From positions 1 through 64,000 of the forward strand of contig CAZBPM010000015.1 in NCBI GenBank assembly GCA_964493785.1: a DNA stretch of 64,000 bases, read 5' to 3'. How positions within the stretch are numbered: the stretch's first letter is position 1; the number at the start of each line of letters is the position of its first letter. Below, piece by piece: positions 54,349 to 63,845 of this stretch. Source of the DNA: Hyphomicrobium_A sp964493785 (GTDB lineage Bacteria; Pseudomonadota; Alphaproteobacteria; Rhizobiales; Hyphomicrobiaceae). The notes below the pieces were generated by a model that worked only from the letters and a program-made list of their open reading frames with translations, was not told the DNA's origin and searched no databases. The translations under genes and the position numbers were made by a program.

Positions 54349-54633
54349 ATGATGAGTTCCATCGAGCACGTGGCTTCCCCGTCGAGCAATCCTGAGCTGA
54401 TGACCTTTGATGATGAAGCGTTTAGCCGAGAGCTCGTCGCGCTGATGAGTTGTGCCTTCGATGCGGCACGCGAACAGATCCTGGCGCGGGAAGCCGTCGT
54501 GTCTGAGGCGTCTGAGAAACTTATGGCGCTCGGCATTATGCTGGCCGTTCAGGCTGGAGAGCGAGAGGTCCAAGCGCTCAAGGACATTGCGGTCGACGCC
54601 GCGAGCGGTGCTCCACAAACGTCGCAAATATAG
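54349..54633 (+). CDS. Hypothetical protein preceding czcD
   Basis: 94 residues, mostly helical and acidic (ELVALMSCAFDAAREQILAR), one Cys, no signal peptide. Its TAG stop abuts the czcD ATG, suggesting co-expression. No family recognised. The helical, charged pattern is protein-like rather than random, but the SD (AAGG, about 12 bases upstream) is weak. Confidence 0.5.
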   Translation: MMSSIEHVASPSSNPELMTFDDEAFSRELVALMSCAFDAAREQILAREAVVSEASEKLMALGIMLAVQAGEREVQALKDIAVDAASGAPQTSQI

Positions 54634-55539
54634 ATGGGCCATGGACATCAGCACGCAAATCCACGTGCAGCGAACTCGGCAGCCCTGCGGGGAGCTTTGT
54701 TGCTCACGGGCACATTCCTCATCGCGGAAGTGATCGGCGGCATACTGACCGGCAGCCTCGCGCTCATTTCAGATGCAATGCATATGCTGACTGACACGTT
54801 CGGCCTCGCCATCGCTCTCGCCGCGATTAAGGTGGGCAGCCGCCCGGCGGACAGCCAGCGCACGTTTGGGTATCAACGCTTCGAGGTGCTGGCGGCGACC
54901 TCCAATGCTGTGATCCTCTTCGGTGTCGCCGGCTACATCCTGTACGAGGGCTACAAGAGGATCGTTGAGCCCGAACAAATACAGTCCGTCGGTATGCTGG
55001 TGATTGCGGTGATCGGGCTCGTCATCAATCTTATCTCCATGCGGCTGTTGGCGGCCGGTCAAGCGAAAAGCCTCAATGTCAAGGGAGCCTACCTTGAAGT
55101 GTGGAGCGACATGCTCGGCTCCATCGGGGTCATTGCCGCCGCGGCTATTATTTGGCTGACGGGCTGGCTCTGGGTCGACGCCGTCGTGGCCATCGGCATT
55201 GGTCTGTGGGTGCTGCCCCGCGCCTGGTCCCTGTTGCAGGAGACAACCAACATTCTGCTGGAAGGGGTGCCGGAAGGTATAGACTACGCTGCCGTTGCCG
55301 CTGCGCTGCGGCAAGTCCCCGGCGTGAAGAACCTTCATGACCTGCATATCTGGGCATTGGGAAGCGACACGCCTGCGCTATCGGTTCATCTGGTACTGGA
55401 ACCTGACAGGGAACAATCCGAGGTGCGCGAAATGGCTGGACGCGTGCTTTCCGAGGATTTCCACATCTCGCACGTAACCTTGCAGCTGGAGTTGCGAGAC
55501 TGCAGGGAGGGAATCGAGGACCATGTGCTCCATGCTTAG
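54634..55539 (+). CDS. czcD: CDF zinc/cobalt/cadmium transporter CzcD
   Basis: 301 residues. A His-rich N-terminus (MGHGHQH) is followed by six membrane helices. Metal site in helix 2 His50-MLT-Asp54 and in helix 5 Glu155-VWS-Asp159, the CzcD form, and a cytoplasmic domain (HDLHIWALGSDTPALSVH). It exports divalent metal from cytoplasm to periplasm against protons, feeding the CzcCBA complex encoded downstream. Confidence 0.93.
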   Translation: MGHGHQHANPRAANSAALRGALLLTGTFLIAEVIGGILTGSLALISDAMHMLTDTFGLAIALAAIKVGSRPADSQRTFGYQRFEVLAATSNAVILFGVAGYILYEGYKRIVEPEQIQSVGMLVIAVIGLVINLISMRLLAAGQAKSLNVKGAYLEVWSDMLGSIGVIAAAAIIWLTGWLWVDAVVAIGIGLWVLPRAWSLLQETTNILLEGVPEGIDYAAVAAALRQVPGVKNLHDLHIWALGSDTPALSVHLVLEPDREQSEVREMAGRVLSEDFHISHVTLQLELRDCREGIEDHVLHA

Positions 55540-55731
55540 GCTTCCATGCGGTTCCGTCCCGGAATCTATGGGGAAACTGCCTGTTCCAGCGCGGCTTTGC
55601 TTAACCCATCCTGAAATAGTTGTGTCCCGTCCGCGACAGAGCCGCCATGGCATAAGCGCCCCAACGGTTTTTTCTTGAATATGAAGCCGGTGATGCGCAT
55701 TAGGCTAGGTGCAGGTTTAGGGCTGGGACAG

Positions 55732-56154
55732 ATGAGCCTCTGGCGACAACTCATAGCGATCGTGCTGTTGATCGCCTTCGTGCCTGCCACGTTCGCAGCA
55801 GCTCTTCCGCTCGTCTATTGCTTCGGCGCCGATGGTCACCGCGCAATCGAGCTGTTGGATGCGGGAACACATCATGCGACCGAGCACGCAGAACGGCTGA
55901 GCAGCACAGATCCGGGACCCGGCGTCGAGGCGCCGAAGGGATGCGTCGACATAGACATCGTATCTCTCGCTAGCTTGCCGCAGCCAAGTTCATTGATTAA
56001 GTCGCTTCCGTCCAAATCGCCAGTGCCGCATTGGGCCACAATTGCTGCCATCCAAGACGGCCATTGGTCCCTGTCTGCGGTAGATCGACGAGAGCGGGCC
56101 AAGCCTGATGTCGATCATCTCGCTTCGCACCGGACAATTGTCCTTTTGATCTAG
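55732..56154 (+). CDS. Exported protein preceding czcC
   Basis: 140 residues from ATG 55732 (GGGA upstream); further in-frame starts exist at 55693, 55681 and 55675. Signal peptide about 1-22 (LIAIVLLIAFVPATFA), then a body with HHATEHAE and two Cys, and an end reading DHLASHRTIVLL. Small exported proteins often sit at this place in czc operons, such as CzcI, but I cannot show homology. It might be a periplasmic regulator or metal-binding helper. Confidence 0.55.
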   Translation: MSLWRQLIAIVLLIAFVPATFAAALPLVYCFGADGHRAIELLDAGTHHATEHAERLSSTDPGPGVEAPKGCVDIDIVSLASLPQPSSLIKSLPSKSPVPHWATIAAIQDGHWSLSAVDRRERAKPDVDHLASHRTIVLLI

Positions 56155-56227
56155 CGTCTCCAATCGCGACTGAGTACGGCCGTCTCCCCCTCGGAGATGC
56201 CAACTGAGCACGCATTAGGGAGGCAGC

Positions 56228-57583
56228 ATGGCGGGCCAATACCGCGCCAGTAGCCGCGTAAGCGTTATAGCACTGACGTTAAGTCTCGCCGGGTGTGGAG
56301 GGGTTACGGAGACGGTCGTCGTCCCCGAGCCGGGCGCGTCCGGAGCAACTTACGGCTGGCAGGCCTCCGCTCCGCAACCGGAGACGAGAGAAGCGTATGC
56401 GCCATCGGGCACACTGACGTTCGGCGAAGCGGTCAATCTTGCCGTTGCCTACAGCCCGTCGGTGAAGGCCGCGGCATCTGAAATCGATGCTCGACACGGG
56501 GATGCGTTCCAAGCGTCCAGACGACTGAACCCCGAACTGGCGGCTGGCGTCGAGAACCTGCCGAATTCGGGCGGGATTGCCGCAGAAGATTCAAGTGAAA
56601 GCCTGCAGCTGTCGCAAACCTTCGAACTCGGGGGCAAGCGCATGGCGCGGCTCAACGCGGCTAATCTCGAGGCGTCGATCGCAGGCTGGGATTTCGAAGT
56701 CGCCCGCTTGCAGGCCGCCACCGACGCGGCCCAACTTTTCGTCGATGTGATCGCCTCGCAAGAAAAGGTGGCCATCCTTCGCGACTTTGTCGGCGTGTCG
56801 CAAAAAACGCGCTCCGCTGTCGATGCACGTGTGAAAGGCGGCCGCGCAAGCCCGATCGAACTCGATCGCAGCAAAGTTGCCGTGGCCAGCGCCCAGGCTT
56901 CACTCGGCGCCGAAGAAGCGCGTCTAAAATCGGCACGCGATCGGCTTTCGGCGCTCTGGGGCGCTAGCGGGGCAACGTACACGCGAGCCGCTGGCCGCCT
57001 TGGTCGTGACCGCAGCGCGCCCTCGTTTGAAGAAGTACAGGCTTTCCTCGACGCCAATCCGAATATCGCCCGCTGGGGCGATACCGTCGGGCATCGCTAT
57101 GCCGTGCTCGAGGTGGAGCGGTCGAAAGCCGTTCCCAACGTCACCATCGGTGCGGGACTCAGGCGATTCGAAACCGATAGCTCGACCGGCATGATCGCCG
57201 GCGTTTCATTGCCGCTTCCCCTGTTCGACCGCAACGAAGGCGCTATCGCCGCGGCCCAGCATCGCATCGCCCGAGCAGAGTTCGATGCGCAGGCTGCCAG
57301 GGCCCAGATGAGGGGTACGCTTATCGGTGCCCTCGGCGCGGTTGCGGCCGCGAATGCCCAGGCCAATGCTATCGAGAGCCAAGTGCTCCCCGCCGCGCAA
57401 TCGGCGTTCGATCGGACCCGCACCGGGTACGAAGAAGGCAAGTTCGATCTTTTGAACGTCCTCGATACGCAGCGAACCCTCTTCGAAGCCCGCCGCGAGC
57501 TGGTCAACGCCCGCGCGGATTATGAAAAGGCGCGCGTGCAGGTCGAAGCCCTGATCGGCCGCGAGCTAAACGGCCTCAAGTGA
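56228..57583 (+). CDS. czcC: CzcC-type outer-membrane channel (TolC family)
   Basis: 451 residues with a lipoprotein signal (ALTLSLAGC, Cys23) and two OEP repeats of coiled-coil helices (about 75-250 and 260-445; FGEAVNLAVAYSPSVKAAASE, then YEEGKFDLLNVLDTQRTLFEAR). It is the only outer-membrane factor in the window, although three RND pumps are present. GTGA overlap with czcB. Confidence 0.92.
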   Translation: MAGQYRASSRVSVIALTLSLAGCGGVTETVVVPEPGASGATYGWQASAPQPETREAYAPSGTLTFGEAVNLAVAYSPSVKAAASEIDARHGDAFQASRRLNPELAAGVENLPNSGGIAAEDSSESLQLSQTFELGGKRMARLNAANLEASIAGWDFEVARLQAATDAAQLFVDVIASQEKVAILRDFVGVSQKTRSAVDARVKGGRASPIELDRSKVAVASAQASLGAEEARLKSARDRLSALWGASGATYTRAAGRLGRDRSAPSFEEVQAFLDANPNIARWGDTVGHRYAVLEVERSKAVPNVTIGAGLRRFETDSSTGMIAGVSLPLPLFDRNEGAIAAAQHRIARAEFDAQAARAQMRGTLIGALGAVAAANAQANAIESQVLPAAQSAFDRTRTGYEEGKFDLLNVLDTQRTLFEARRELVNARADYEKARVQVEALIGRELNGLK

Positions 57584-59055
57584 GTACAAAGATGACCCGA
57601 AAGACCAAGCTAATTGCCGGACTGGCGCTCGTTGTACTCGCTGCACTAATTGGAGCGCGTGAAATTTCCAAGTCGTGTGGACCTGCCGCGTCGGCGGAGG
57701 AGGGGCACGCGCATGGCCAAGGCCACGCGGCCGCCGAAGAGGGCTTTGGCACGCGCGTGTGCGAGGCCGGGCTATTTTCGGCGCTGAGCGAGTCCATCGG
57801 TCTTGGCTCAACTTCGACAGAAACGAACGTGGAGACGAACCACAAGCACGGCGACACCGAGGGCGATGGACACAAGCACGGCGCCCCCGGCGACGGGCAC
57901 GAAACGGAGCCTGACGGTCACGAGCACGCCGCAACGGAGCCGGAAGGGCATGCACACGGAGCCGAAGAGGGACACCAGCACGGAGCGGGAGAGGAAAGCG
58001 AAGGGCTTGTCAAATTGACCCCCGAGCAGATTGCCGCTGCGGGAATAGAGACGGCGCCTGTGGAGCCCGCAACGCTCGTGAAGGAAATATCCGTGCCCGG
58101 ACGCGTTACGCTCAACGCTGACCGTCAGGCCAAGATCGTGCCAAAGCTGGCGGGGACGGTTGCGACCATCGACAAGCGCCTCGGGGAACCGGTTGTCAAA
58201 GGCGACCTGCTGGCCACCCTCGAAAGCCGCGAGATGGCCGATGGCAAATCGCAATACCTTGAAGCGTGGCGCGCCGAGGAGCTGGCCAAGTCCGTGTTCG
58301 AGCGCGAGGAGCGCCTGTGGAAGCAGAAAGTGACGGCCGAGCAGGAATACCTCAACGCCAAGAATGCTTTCGAGACGTCGAAAATTCAACTGGAGCTGGC
58401 CCACCAGAAGCTCCACACCATGGGCCTGGACGAAAGCGATATAGATGACGTCACGAACCGGAAAGGCGAGGAGCAGTCCTTTCGAACCTACCAGATCCGG
58501 TCACCCATCGCCGGGAAGGTGACTGCGCGCAGCCTGATCCTCGGCGAAATGGTTGGCACCGAGCAAGAGATCTTCAACATCGCGGACCTTTCGACGGTGT
58601 GGGTCGAACTCGCAGTGCAGCCGGCCGACCTACCGTTCGCCAAAGAGGGGCAGGAGGTCATCGTCACCGGGGACGACCGCACCGCGCGCGGGAAGATTAT
58701 TGCGCTCAGCCCGGTGATCGATCCAGAGACCCGCGCGGCGAAGGCGATAGCCGAGATCGATAATGCCGAGGGCAGCTGGCAGCTCGGCGACTACGTGCGT
58801 GCGCAGCTCATTGCCGGCCAGCAAAAGGCTGCCGTGGCCGTGCCACGGGACGCCATCCAGACGATCAATGGTCAGAAGTCGGTGTTTGTAGCCGTCAATG
58901 GCGGCTTCCGGGCGCGTCCCGTCACGCTCGGGCGTGAAGACCGCCAGAATGTTGAGATCGTCTCGGGTCTGAAACCCGGAGAGAGCGTTGCTACGCAGAA
59001 CACGTTCACCCTCAAGGCCGAGCTCGGAAAATCCGAAGCCGAGCACGAGCACTAA
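57580..59055 (+). CDS. czcB: CzcB-type adaptor with His-rich N-terminus
   Basis: 491 residues from GTG 57580, which overlaps the czcC stop; ATG 57592 is an alternative. Membrane/signal helix about 8-28. Residues about 38-145 are loaded with GH, HKH and EGH repeats (more than 15 His), a probable Zn/Co/Cd sponge. The adaptor core follows from about 150 (lipoyl halves KLAGTVATIDKRLGEPVVKG and SPIAGKVTARSLILGEMVG, coiled hairpin 220-300). Confidence 0.93.
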   Translation: MSTKMTRKTKLIAGLALVVLAALIGAREISKSCGPAASAEEGHAHGQGHAAAEEGFGTRVCEAGLFSALSESIGLGSTSTETNVETNHKHGDTEGDGHKHGAPGDGHETEPDGHEHAATEPEGHAHGAEEGHQHGAGEESEGLVKLTPEQIAAAGIETAPVEPATLVKEISVPGRVTLNADRQAKIVPKLAGTVATIDKRLGEPVVKGDLLATLESREMADGKSQYLEAWRAEELAKSVFEREERLWKQKVTAEQEYLNAKNAFETSKIQLELAHQKLHTMGLDESDIDDVTNRKGEEQSFRTYQIRSPIAGKVTARSLILGEMVGTEQEIFNIADLSTVWVELAVQPADLPFAKEGQEVIVTGDDRTARGKIIALSPVIDPETRAAKAIAEIDNAEGSWQLGDYVRAQLIAGQQKAAVAVPRDAIQTINGQKSVFVAVNGGFRARPVTLGREDRQNVEIVSGLKPGESVATQNTFTLKAELGKSEAEHEH

Positions 59056-59067
59056 AGGTCAGTCCCA

Positions 59068-62000
59068 GTGATAGAGCGCATCCTCAGCTTCTCGATCCAG
59101 CAGCGATTCCTGGTCGTTCTCGCTGTCGCGGCCATTGCCGCCTTCGGCATGAAGTCGCTTACCCAGCTGCCCATCGATGCCGTCCCCGACATCACCAACA
59201 ATCAGGTGCAGATCAATACCGAGGCCAACGGACTATCGCCATTCGAGATCGAGAAGAACGTCACCTATCCGATTGAAACGGCGCTCGCGGGTATTCCTGG
59301 CCTCTCCTACACGCGGTCGCTCTCGCGCAACGGCTTCTCGCAGGTGACCGCCGTCTTCGAGGATAACGTCGACATCTACTTCGCGCGCACGCAGGTGACG
59401 GAACGCCTGTCGCAGGCCAAAGCGAACCTTCCTCCGGGTGCTGAACCTCATATGGGAGCGGTGTCGACGGGCCTCGGAGAAATCTACATGTGGACGGTCC
59501 ATTACAAGAACCCGCAGGGCAAAGGGGCAGACGTAAAAGACGGGCAACCGGGCTGGCAAACAGATGGCAGCTATCTCACGCCAGAGGGACAGAGGCTGAC
59601 CAAGGAATTTGAGCGTGCCATGTACCTGCGCACGGTCCAGGACTGGATCATCCGTCCGCAATTGAAGGGCATTCCAGGGGTCGCCGAGGTCGATGCAATC
59701 GGGGGGTTCAAGCAGCAGTACCAAGTGCAGCCTGATCCTGACAAACTTCTCTCGCTTGGGCTCTCTTTTGCTGACGTTGTGGCAGCCCTCGAGCGCAACA
59801 ATACCAGCGTCGGTGCAGGCTACATCGAGCAGCGCGGTGAATCCTACGTCGTCCGCGCTGACGGACGCCTCGAGACCACGACGGACATCGGCAACGTTAT
59901 CATCGCCAACAAAAACGGCGTGCCGGTCTTCCTCAAGGATGTCGCCGAGGTAGGCCTGGGTCGCGAACTGCGGACAGGCGGGGCGAGCGAAAACGGCAGC
60001 GAGGTCGTCGTCGGCACTGCGATGATGCTGAAGGGCGGCAACAGCCGCATCGTGTCCGGCCTCGTGGACGAGAAGATCAAGGAGATCAGCAAGTCGCTAC
60101 CGCCCGATATTGCCATCCAGACTGTGCTGAACCGGACCTTGCTGGTCGACGCGACGATCAAGACCGTTTCCAAGAACCTTGCCGAAGGCGCCTTGCTCGT
60201 CATCGTCGTGCTGTTCCTCATGCTCGGCAATCTGCGCGCCGCGCTGATCACCGCGCTCGTCATTCCCATAACGATGCTGATGACCGTAATTGGCATGCTC
60301 CAGACCGGCACGTCGGCCAATCTCATGAGCCTGGGAGCGCTCGATTTCGGACTTATCGTCGACGGCGCCGTCATCATCACCGAGAACGCGATACGGAGGC
60401 TCGCCGAGCGCCAGCATCACGAAGGTCGGCTCCTTACGCTCGATGAGCGCATGCAGGAGGTAATGACTGCGAGCAAGGAGATGATCCAGCCATCGGTGTT
60501 CGGCCAGATCATTATCATCACCGTATATTTCCCATTGCTGACTTTCACCGGCGTCGAAGGCAAGATGTTTGAGCCTATGGGCCTGACCGTCATCATCGCC
60601 CTGGTCTGCGCATTCGTCCTGTCTCTGACGTTCGTGCCGGCGATGATCGCAATCTTCGTGTCAGGCAAAGTCGAGGAGAAGGACAACTTTTTTATCCGCT
60701 TCGCCAAGGCGCGCTATGCCCCGATGCTGCGGGCCGGGCTCGAGGACACAGGCTTCGTAATCATCGTTGCTCTCGGCTTCTTTGCCGTGTCGCTATTTCT
60801 GTTCACGCGCCTCGGTCAGGAGTTCATTCCGACACTGGACGAGAAGAATCTGGCGATGCACGCCATGCGCATTCCTTCCACCTCCTTGACGCAATCGCTC
60901 GACATGCAGTTGAAGGTGGAATCCGCCGTCAGCAAATTTCCCGAAGTTGCGTTCGTCTTCTCCAAGACGGGAACGGCCGAGATGGCCGCCGATCCCATGC
61001 CGCCGCACGTATCCGACACATTCATCATGTTGAAGCCGCAGGACGAGTGGCCCAATCCGGGAGAAAGCAAAGCCGAACTGATCGAAAGGATCGCCAAGGC
61101 GGTCGGCCAGTTGCCGGGCAACAACTACGAATATACGCAGCCCATCCAGATGCGTTTCAACGAACTCATCGCCGGCGTGCGCAGCGATGTGGCAGTGAAG
61201 GTGTTTGGCGACAAATTCGAGGAGCTGGGAGAAACCGCAAATAAGATCGCCTCGGTGCTGCGCTCCGTGCCGGGAGCGGCCGATGTAAAAGTCGAGCAGA
61301 CCACGGGCCTGCCAATGCTCAACGTGAAACTCGATAAAGCAGCAATCGCGCGGTACGGACTCAATGTCGGCGATGTGCTTGACGTGGTTTCCATCGCGGT
61401 CGGCGGACGCGAGACGGGACTTGTGTTTGAAGGCGACCGGCGTTTCGACATCCTTGTCCGCCTTCCCGATCGTCTGCGCGATGACCTCGACACACTGCAG
61501 AATCTCCCGGTCGCTATTCCCACAGCGGGGCCCGGCCGCCCGAATTTCGTGCCACTTAAGACACTGGCCACATTCAACATCGAGGAAGGCCCCAACCAGA
61601 TCAGCCGCGAGAATGGCAAACGCCGCGTTGTCGTGCAGGCGAACGTGCGCGGCCGCGACATCGGCTCCTTCGTTCAGGAGGCCCAACAGAAGATCGACGC
61701 CCAGGTCAAGATCCCGCCCGGTAATTGGATCACCTGGGGTGGTCAGTTCGAAAACCTGCAGACAGCTCAAAGCCGCCTGCTCATCGTCGTACCTGTCTGC
61801 TTCTTCGTCATCTTTCTCATGCTGTTCACCGCTCTCGGTAGTGTGCGCGAAGCCTTGCTCGTTTTTTCCGGCGTACCGCTGGCGGTTTCGGGCGGCATCT
61901 TCACGCTCTACCTCAGCGGCATGCCATTCTCGATCTCGGCAGCCGTCGGGTTCATTGCCCTGTCCGGTATCGCGGTCCTCAATGGTCTTGTGATGGTGAC

Positions 62001-62301
62001 CTACATCAACCAGCTACGAGAACAAGGGAAGCCGGGGGAAGATGCCATCTACGAAGGGGCGATGACGCGTCTTCGGCCGGTGCTCATGACCGCGCTCGTC
62101 GCCTCACTCGGCTTTGTGCCGATGGCGCTGGCGACCGGCACGGGAGCGGAGGTTCAAAAGCCCCTCGCCACTGTGGTCATCGGCGGCTTGATCACCGCAA
62201 CGCTGCTAACACTGATCGTGCTTCCCGCGCTCTATAAGCGCTACATTTTGGCCCAGCCGCGTCCCGTTGATCCCGCGGCCGCGGGCCTCGCCGCCGAATG
62301 A
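59068..62301 (+). CDS. czcA: CzcA-type Co/Zn/Cd RND pump
   Basis: 1,077 residues from GTG 59068. Helix-4 motif DFGLIVDGAVIITEN with Asp426, Asp432 and Glu439 in the same spacing (6 and 7) as CzcA Asp402, Asp408 and Glu415, the HME1 (Co2+/Zn2+/Cd2+) signature. A periplasmic insertion near 145-185 (NPQGKGADVKDGQPGWQTDG) is characteristic of CzcA-like pumps. Works with CzcB and CzcC as a trans-envelope proton antiporter. Confidence 0.95.
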   Translation: MIERILSFSIQQRFLVVLAVAAIAAFGMKSLTQLPIDAVPDITNNQVQINTEANGLSPFEIEKNVTYPIETALAGIPGLSYTRSLSRNGFSQVTAVFEDNVDIYFARTQVTERLSQAKANLPPGAEPHMGAVSTGLGEIYMWTVHYKNPQGKGADVKDGQPGWQTDGSYLTPEGQRLTKEFERAMYLRTVQDWIIRPQLKGIPGVAEVDAIGGFKQQYQVQPDPDKLLSLGLSFADVVAALERNNTSVGAGYIEQRGESYVVRADGRLETTTDIGNVIIANKNGVPVFLKDVAEVGLGRELRTGGASENGSEVVVGTAMMLKGGNSRIVSGLVDEKIKEISKSLPPDIAIQTVLNRTLLVDATIKTVSKNLAEGALLVIVVLFLMLGNLRAALITALVIPITMLMTVIGMLQTGTSANLMSLGALDFGLIVDGAVIITENAIRRLAERQHHEGRLLTLDERMQEVMTASKEMIQPSVFGQIIIITVYFPLLTFTGVEGKMFEPMGLTVIIALVCAFVLSLTFVPAMIAIFVSGKVEEKDNFFIRFAKARYAPMLRAGLEDTGFVIIVALGFFAVSLFLFTRLGQEFIPTLDEKNLAMHAMRIPSTSLTQSLDMQLKVESAVSKFPEVAFVFSKTGTAEMAADPMPPHVSDTFIMLKPQDEWPNPGESKAELIERIAKAVGQLPGNNYEYTQPIQMRFNELIAGVRSDVAVKVFGDKFEELGETANKIASVLRSVPGAADVKVEQTTGLPMLNVKLDKAAIARYGLNVGDVLDVVSIAVGGRETGLVFEGDRRFDILVRLPDRLRDDLDTLQNLPVAIPTAGPGRPNFVPLKTLATFNIEEGPNQISRENGKRRVVVQANVRGRDIGSFVQEAQQKIDAQVKIPPGNWITWGGQFENLQTAQSRLLIVVPVCFFVIFLMLFTALGSVREALLVFSGVPLAVSGGIFTLYLSGMPFSISAAVGFIALSGIAVLNGLVMVTYINQLREQGKPGEDAIYEGAMTRLRPVLMTALVASLGFVPMALATGTGAEVQKPLATVVIGGLITATLLTLIVLPALYKRYILAQPRPVDPAAAGLAAE

Positions 62302-62393
62302 TGCTGCACGCAATGCTCATCGCTCGTCCAATGCAGTGCGGAGGGTATTGGGCCACATAAGACTGCGCAGTGTGCCGCAAGGGGAGGAAAGCG

Positions 62394-63296
62394 ATGTTTG
62401 CGCAAGCGCTGGCAATCGCGATCGTTGCCACGGTCTGTGTAGTGGCTCCCCAGCTTTCGCTGGCAGACTCGCTCTTTCCAATATCGACACGCGCCAACCC
62501 TACCGAAGCGCCTACTCGCGCCAGGAACCGCGCGCTGAGTAAGCGCATCTACAGCCTTGCAATCGCGCAAAGTCGAGGCGGCGACCTCCGCCGAGCTTTC
62601 ACGCTCCTAACGAAGTCAATCCGCATCGATCCCGGCAATGCGCTCGCCTGTGCAGCGCGTGCCCTGATCCGGGCTGCGCGGGGGGATATTTTAGGTGCGG
62701 TAGGCGACTCGGACTACGCGATTGCCATCGATCCCACGCTGGCGGTTGCCTACTACAATCGTGGGCTGATCAACGCCCGGGTACATCTCTGGGCTAGCGC
62801 AACAGAGGATTTCAAGACTGCGGCCCTGCTCGACCCCGGCATCGGCGGGGGTGTCGTGTTCGATAATTTGGGCCGGACCCTGATGGCACAGGGGCTATTC
62901 GCCGACGCAATTATAAGCTTCACACGCGCGCTGTCTCATAACCCGTCTCATGCCATGACGTACTTCCATCGGTCGCGCGCCTACGAGAAAACCGGTCAGC
63001 TCGACGCCGCGATATCTGACATGAATGCGTCCGTTCAAGCCGGCGGGGCATTTGCGGAGGCGCATCATCGTCGCGCGCATCTCTTTCTCAAGAGAGGTCA
63101 AGATGGTCAGGCGCTCATTGACTTGAACCGGGCCCTCGAACTCGCGCCCGAAGATGACCATGCGCGCGCAGACCGAGCTCTGCTCTACGAGCAAGCAGGC
63201 GACGCCACCGCTGCGCGGCAGGAGCTTAGTCGCCTGCGCCCGGACTACAAGCCCGGCGGTCGTGACCACAATGCGCATTTTGGCCTCGTCGAGTAA
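62394..63296 (+). CDS. Exported TPR-repeat protein
   Basis: 300 residues from ATG 62394, with GGGGAGG upstream. Signal peptide about 1-25 (ending LSLADS). At least five TPR units (for example ALACAARALIRAARGDILGA and AVAYYNRGLINARVHLWASA) fill about 50-290. It is probably a periplasmic scaffold. It lies 92 bases after czcA on the same strand; a link with metal resistance is not shown by the sequence. Confidence 0.82.
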   Translation: MFAQALAIAIVATVCVVAPQLSLADSLFPISTRANPTEAPTRARNRALSKRIYSLAIAQSRGGDLRRAFTLLTKSIRIDPGNALACAARALIRAARGDILGAVGDSDYAIAIDPTLAVAYYNRGLINARVHLWASATEDFKTAALLDPGIGGGVVFDNLGRTLMAQGLFADAIISFTRALSHNPSHAMTYFHRSRAYEKTGQLDAAISDMNASVQAGGAFAEAHHRRAHLFLKRGQDGQALIDLNRALELAPEDDHARADRALLYEQAGDATAARQELSRLRPDYKPGGRDHNAHFGLVE

Positions 63297-63514
63297 GTTG
63301 TCCGGATAAAATCGCAATTCGCCTTCGTTATTCAGATTCATTTCAGTTTGGCGCCGCAAAACACGCGCATTTCTATTTTATTCAGCCCCTCATCAGGTCA
63401 ATGAATTGACGGTGAACGGGCAGTTCACGTGAGGGACATTCGCAGCCTATTAAAAAGGGAATGGCCGAATAACTCGGCGACTAAACAAATATATTGTCGA
63501 AGAGGAGAATTCCC

Positions 63515-63757
63515 ATGCTTCGCACTCCCTCGCTTTTTGCGCTTGCCGTTCTGACAGGATGCGGCGCCCTAGGCATCGCTGCGTCGGCAGCCCAGGCTGG
63601 AGACCACAACCGCAGTGGTTACAGCTCCCGCGATCACGACCGGGGCTACTCGCGGCACGTGGACCGTGAACGCCGCGGGCATGTCCGCAACCGCTGGGCT
63701 CGGAATCCCTGGTTGAAGTTCGCGCGCCGGGGCCATGGTCACGGCCGAAACTGGTAG
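63515..63757 (+). CDS. Small Arg/His-rich exported protein
   Basis: 80 residues from ATG 63515 behind GAGGAGA. Hydrophobic signal (LFALAVLTGCGALGIAASAAQA); both a lipobox-like LTGC and a signal-peptidase-I-like AQA end are visible. The mature part is very basic (DHDRGYSRHVDRERRGH, then RRGHGHGRNW). Function unknown; metal or nucleic-acid binding are possible from composition only. Confidence 0.65.
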   Translation: MLRTPSLFALAVLTGCGALGIAASAAQAGDHNRSGYSSRDHDRGYSRHVDRERRGHVRNRWARNPWLKFARRGHGHGRNW

Positions 63758-63799
63758 GCCAAGCGTTCGGACAAAAACTAACACAGAGAGTTGACCAAC

Positions 63800-63826
63800 G
63801 AGCCGAGCTCACAGGAAGCTCGGCTC
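63800..63826 (+). other. Hairpin upstream of the last gene
   Basis: Perfect 10-bp inverted repeat GAGCCGAGCT-CACAGGA-AGCTCGGCTC, 20 bases before the next ATG and without a U-run. It could stabilise the upstream mRNA or modulate access to the following SD. Confidence 0.5.
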
Positions 63827-63845
63827 AAATTGAGAGGAGACAACT

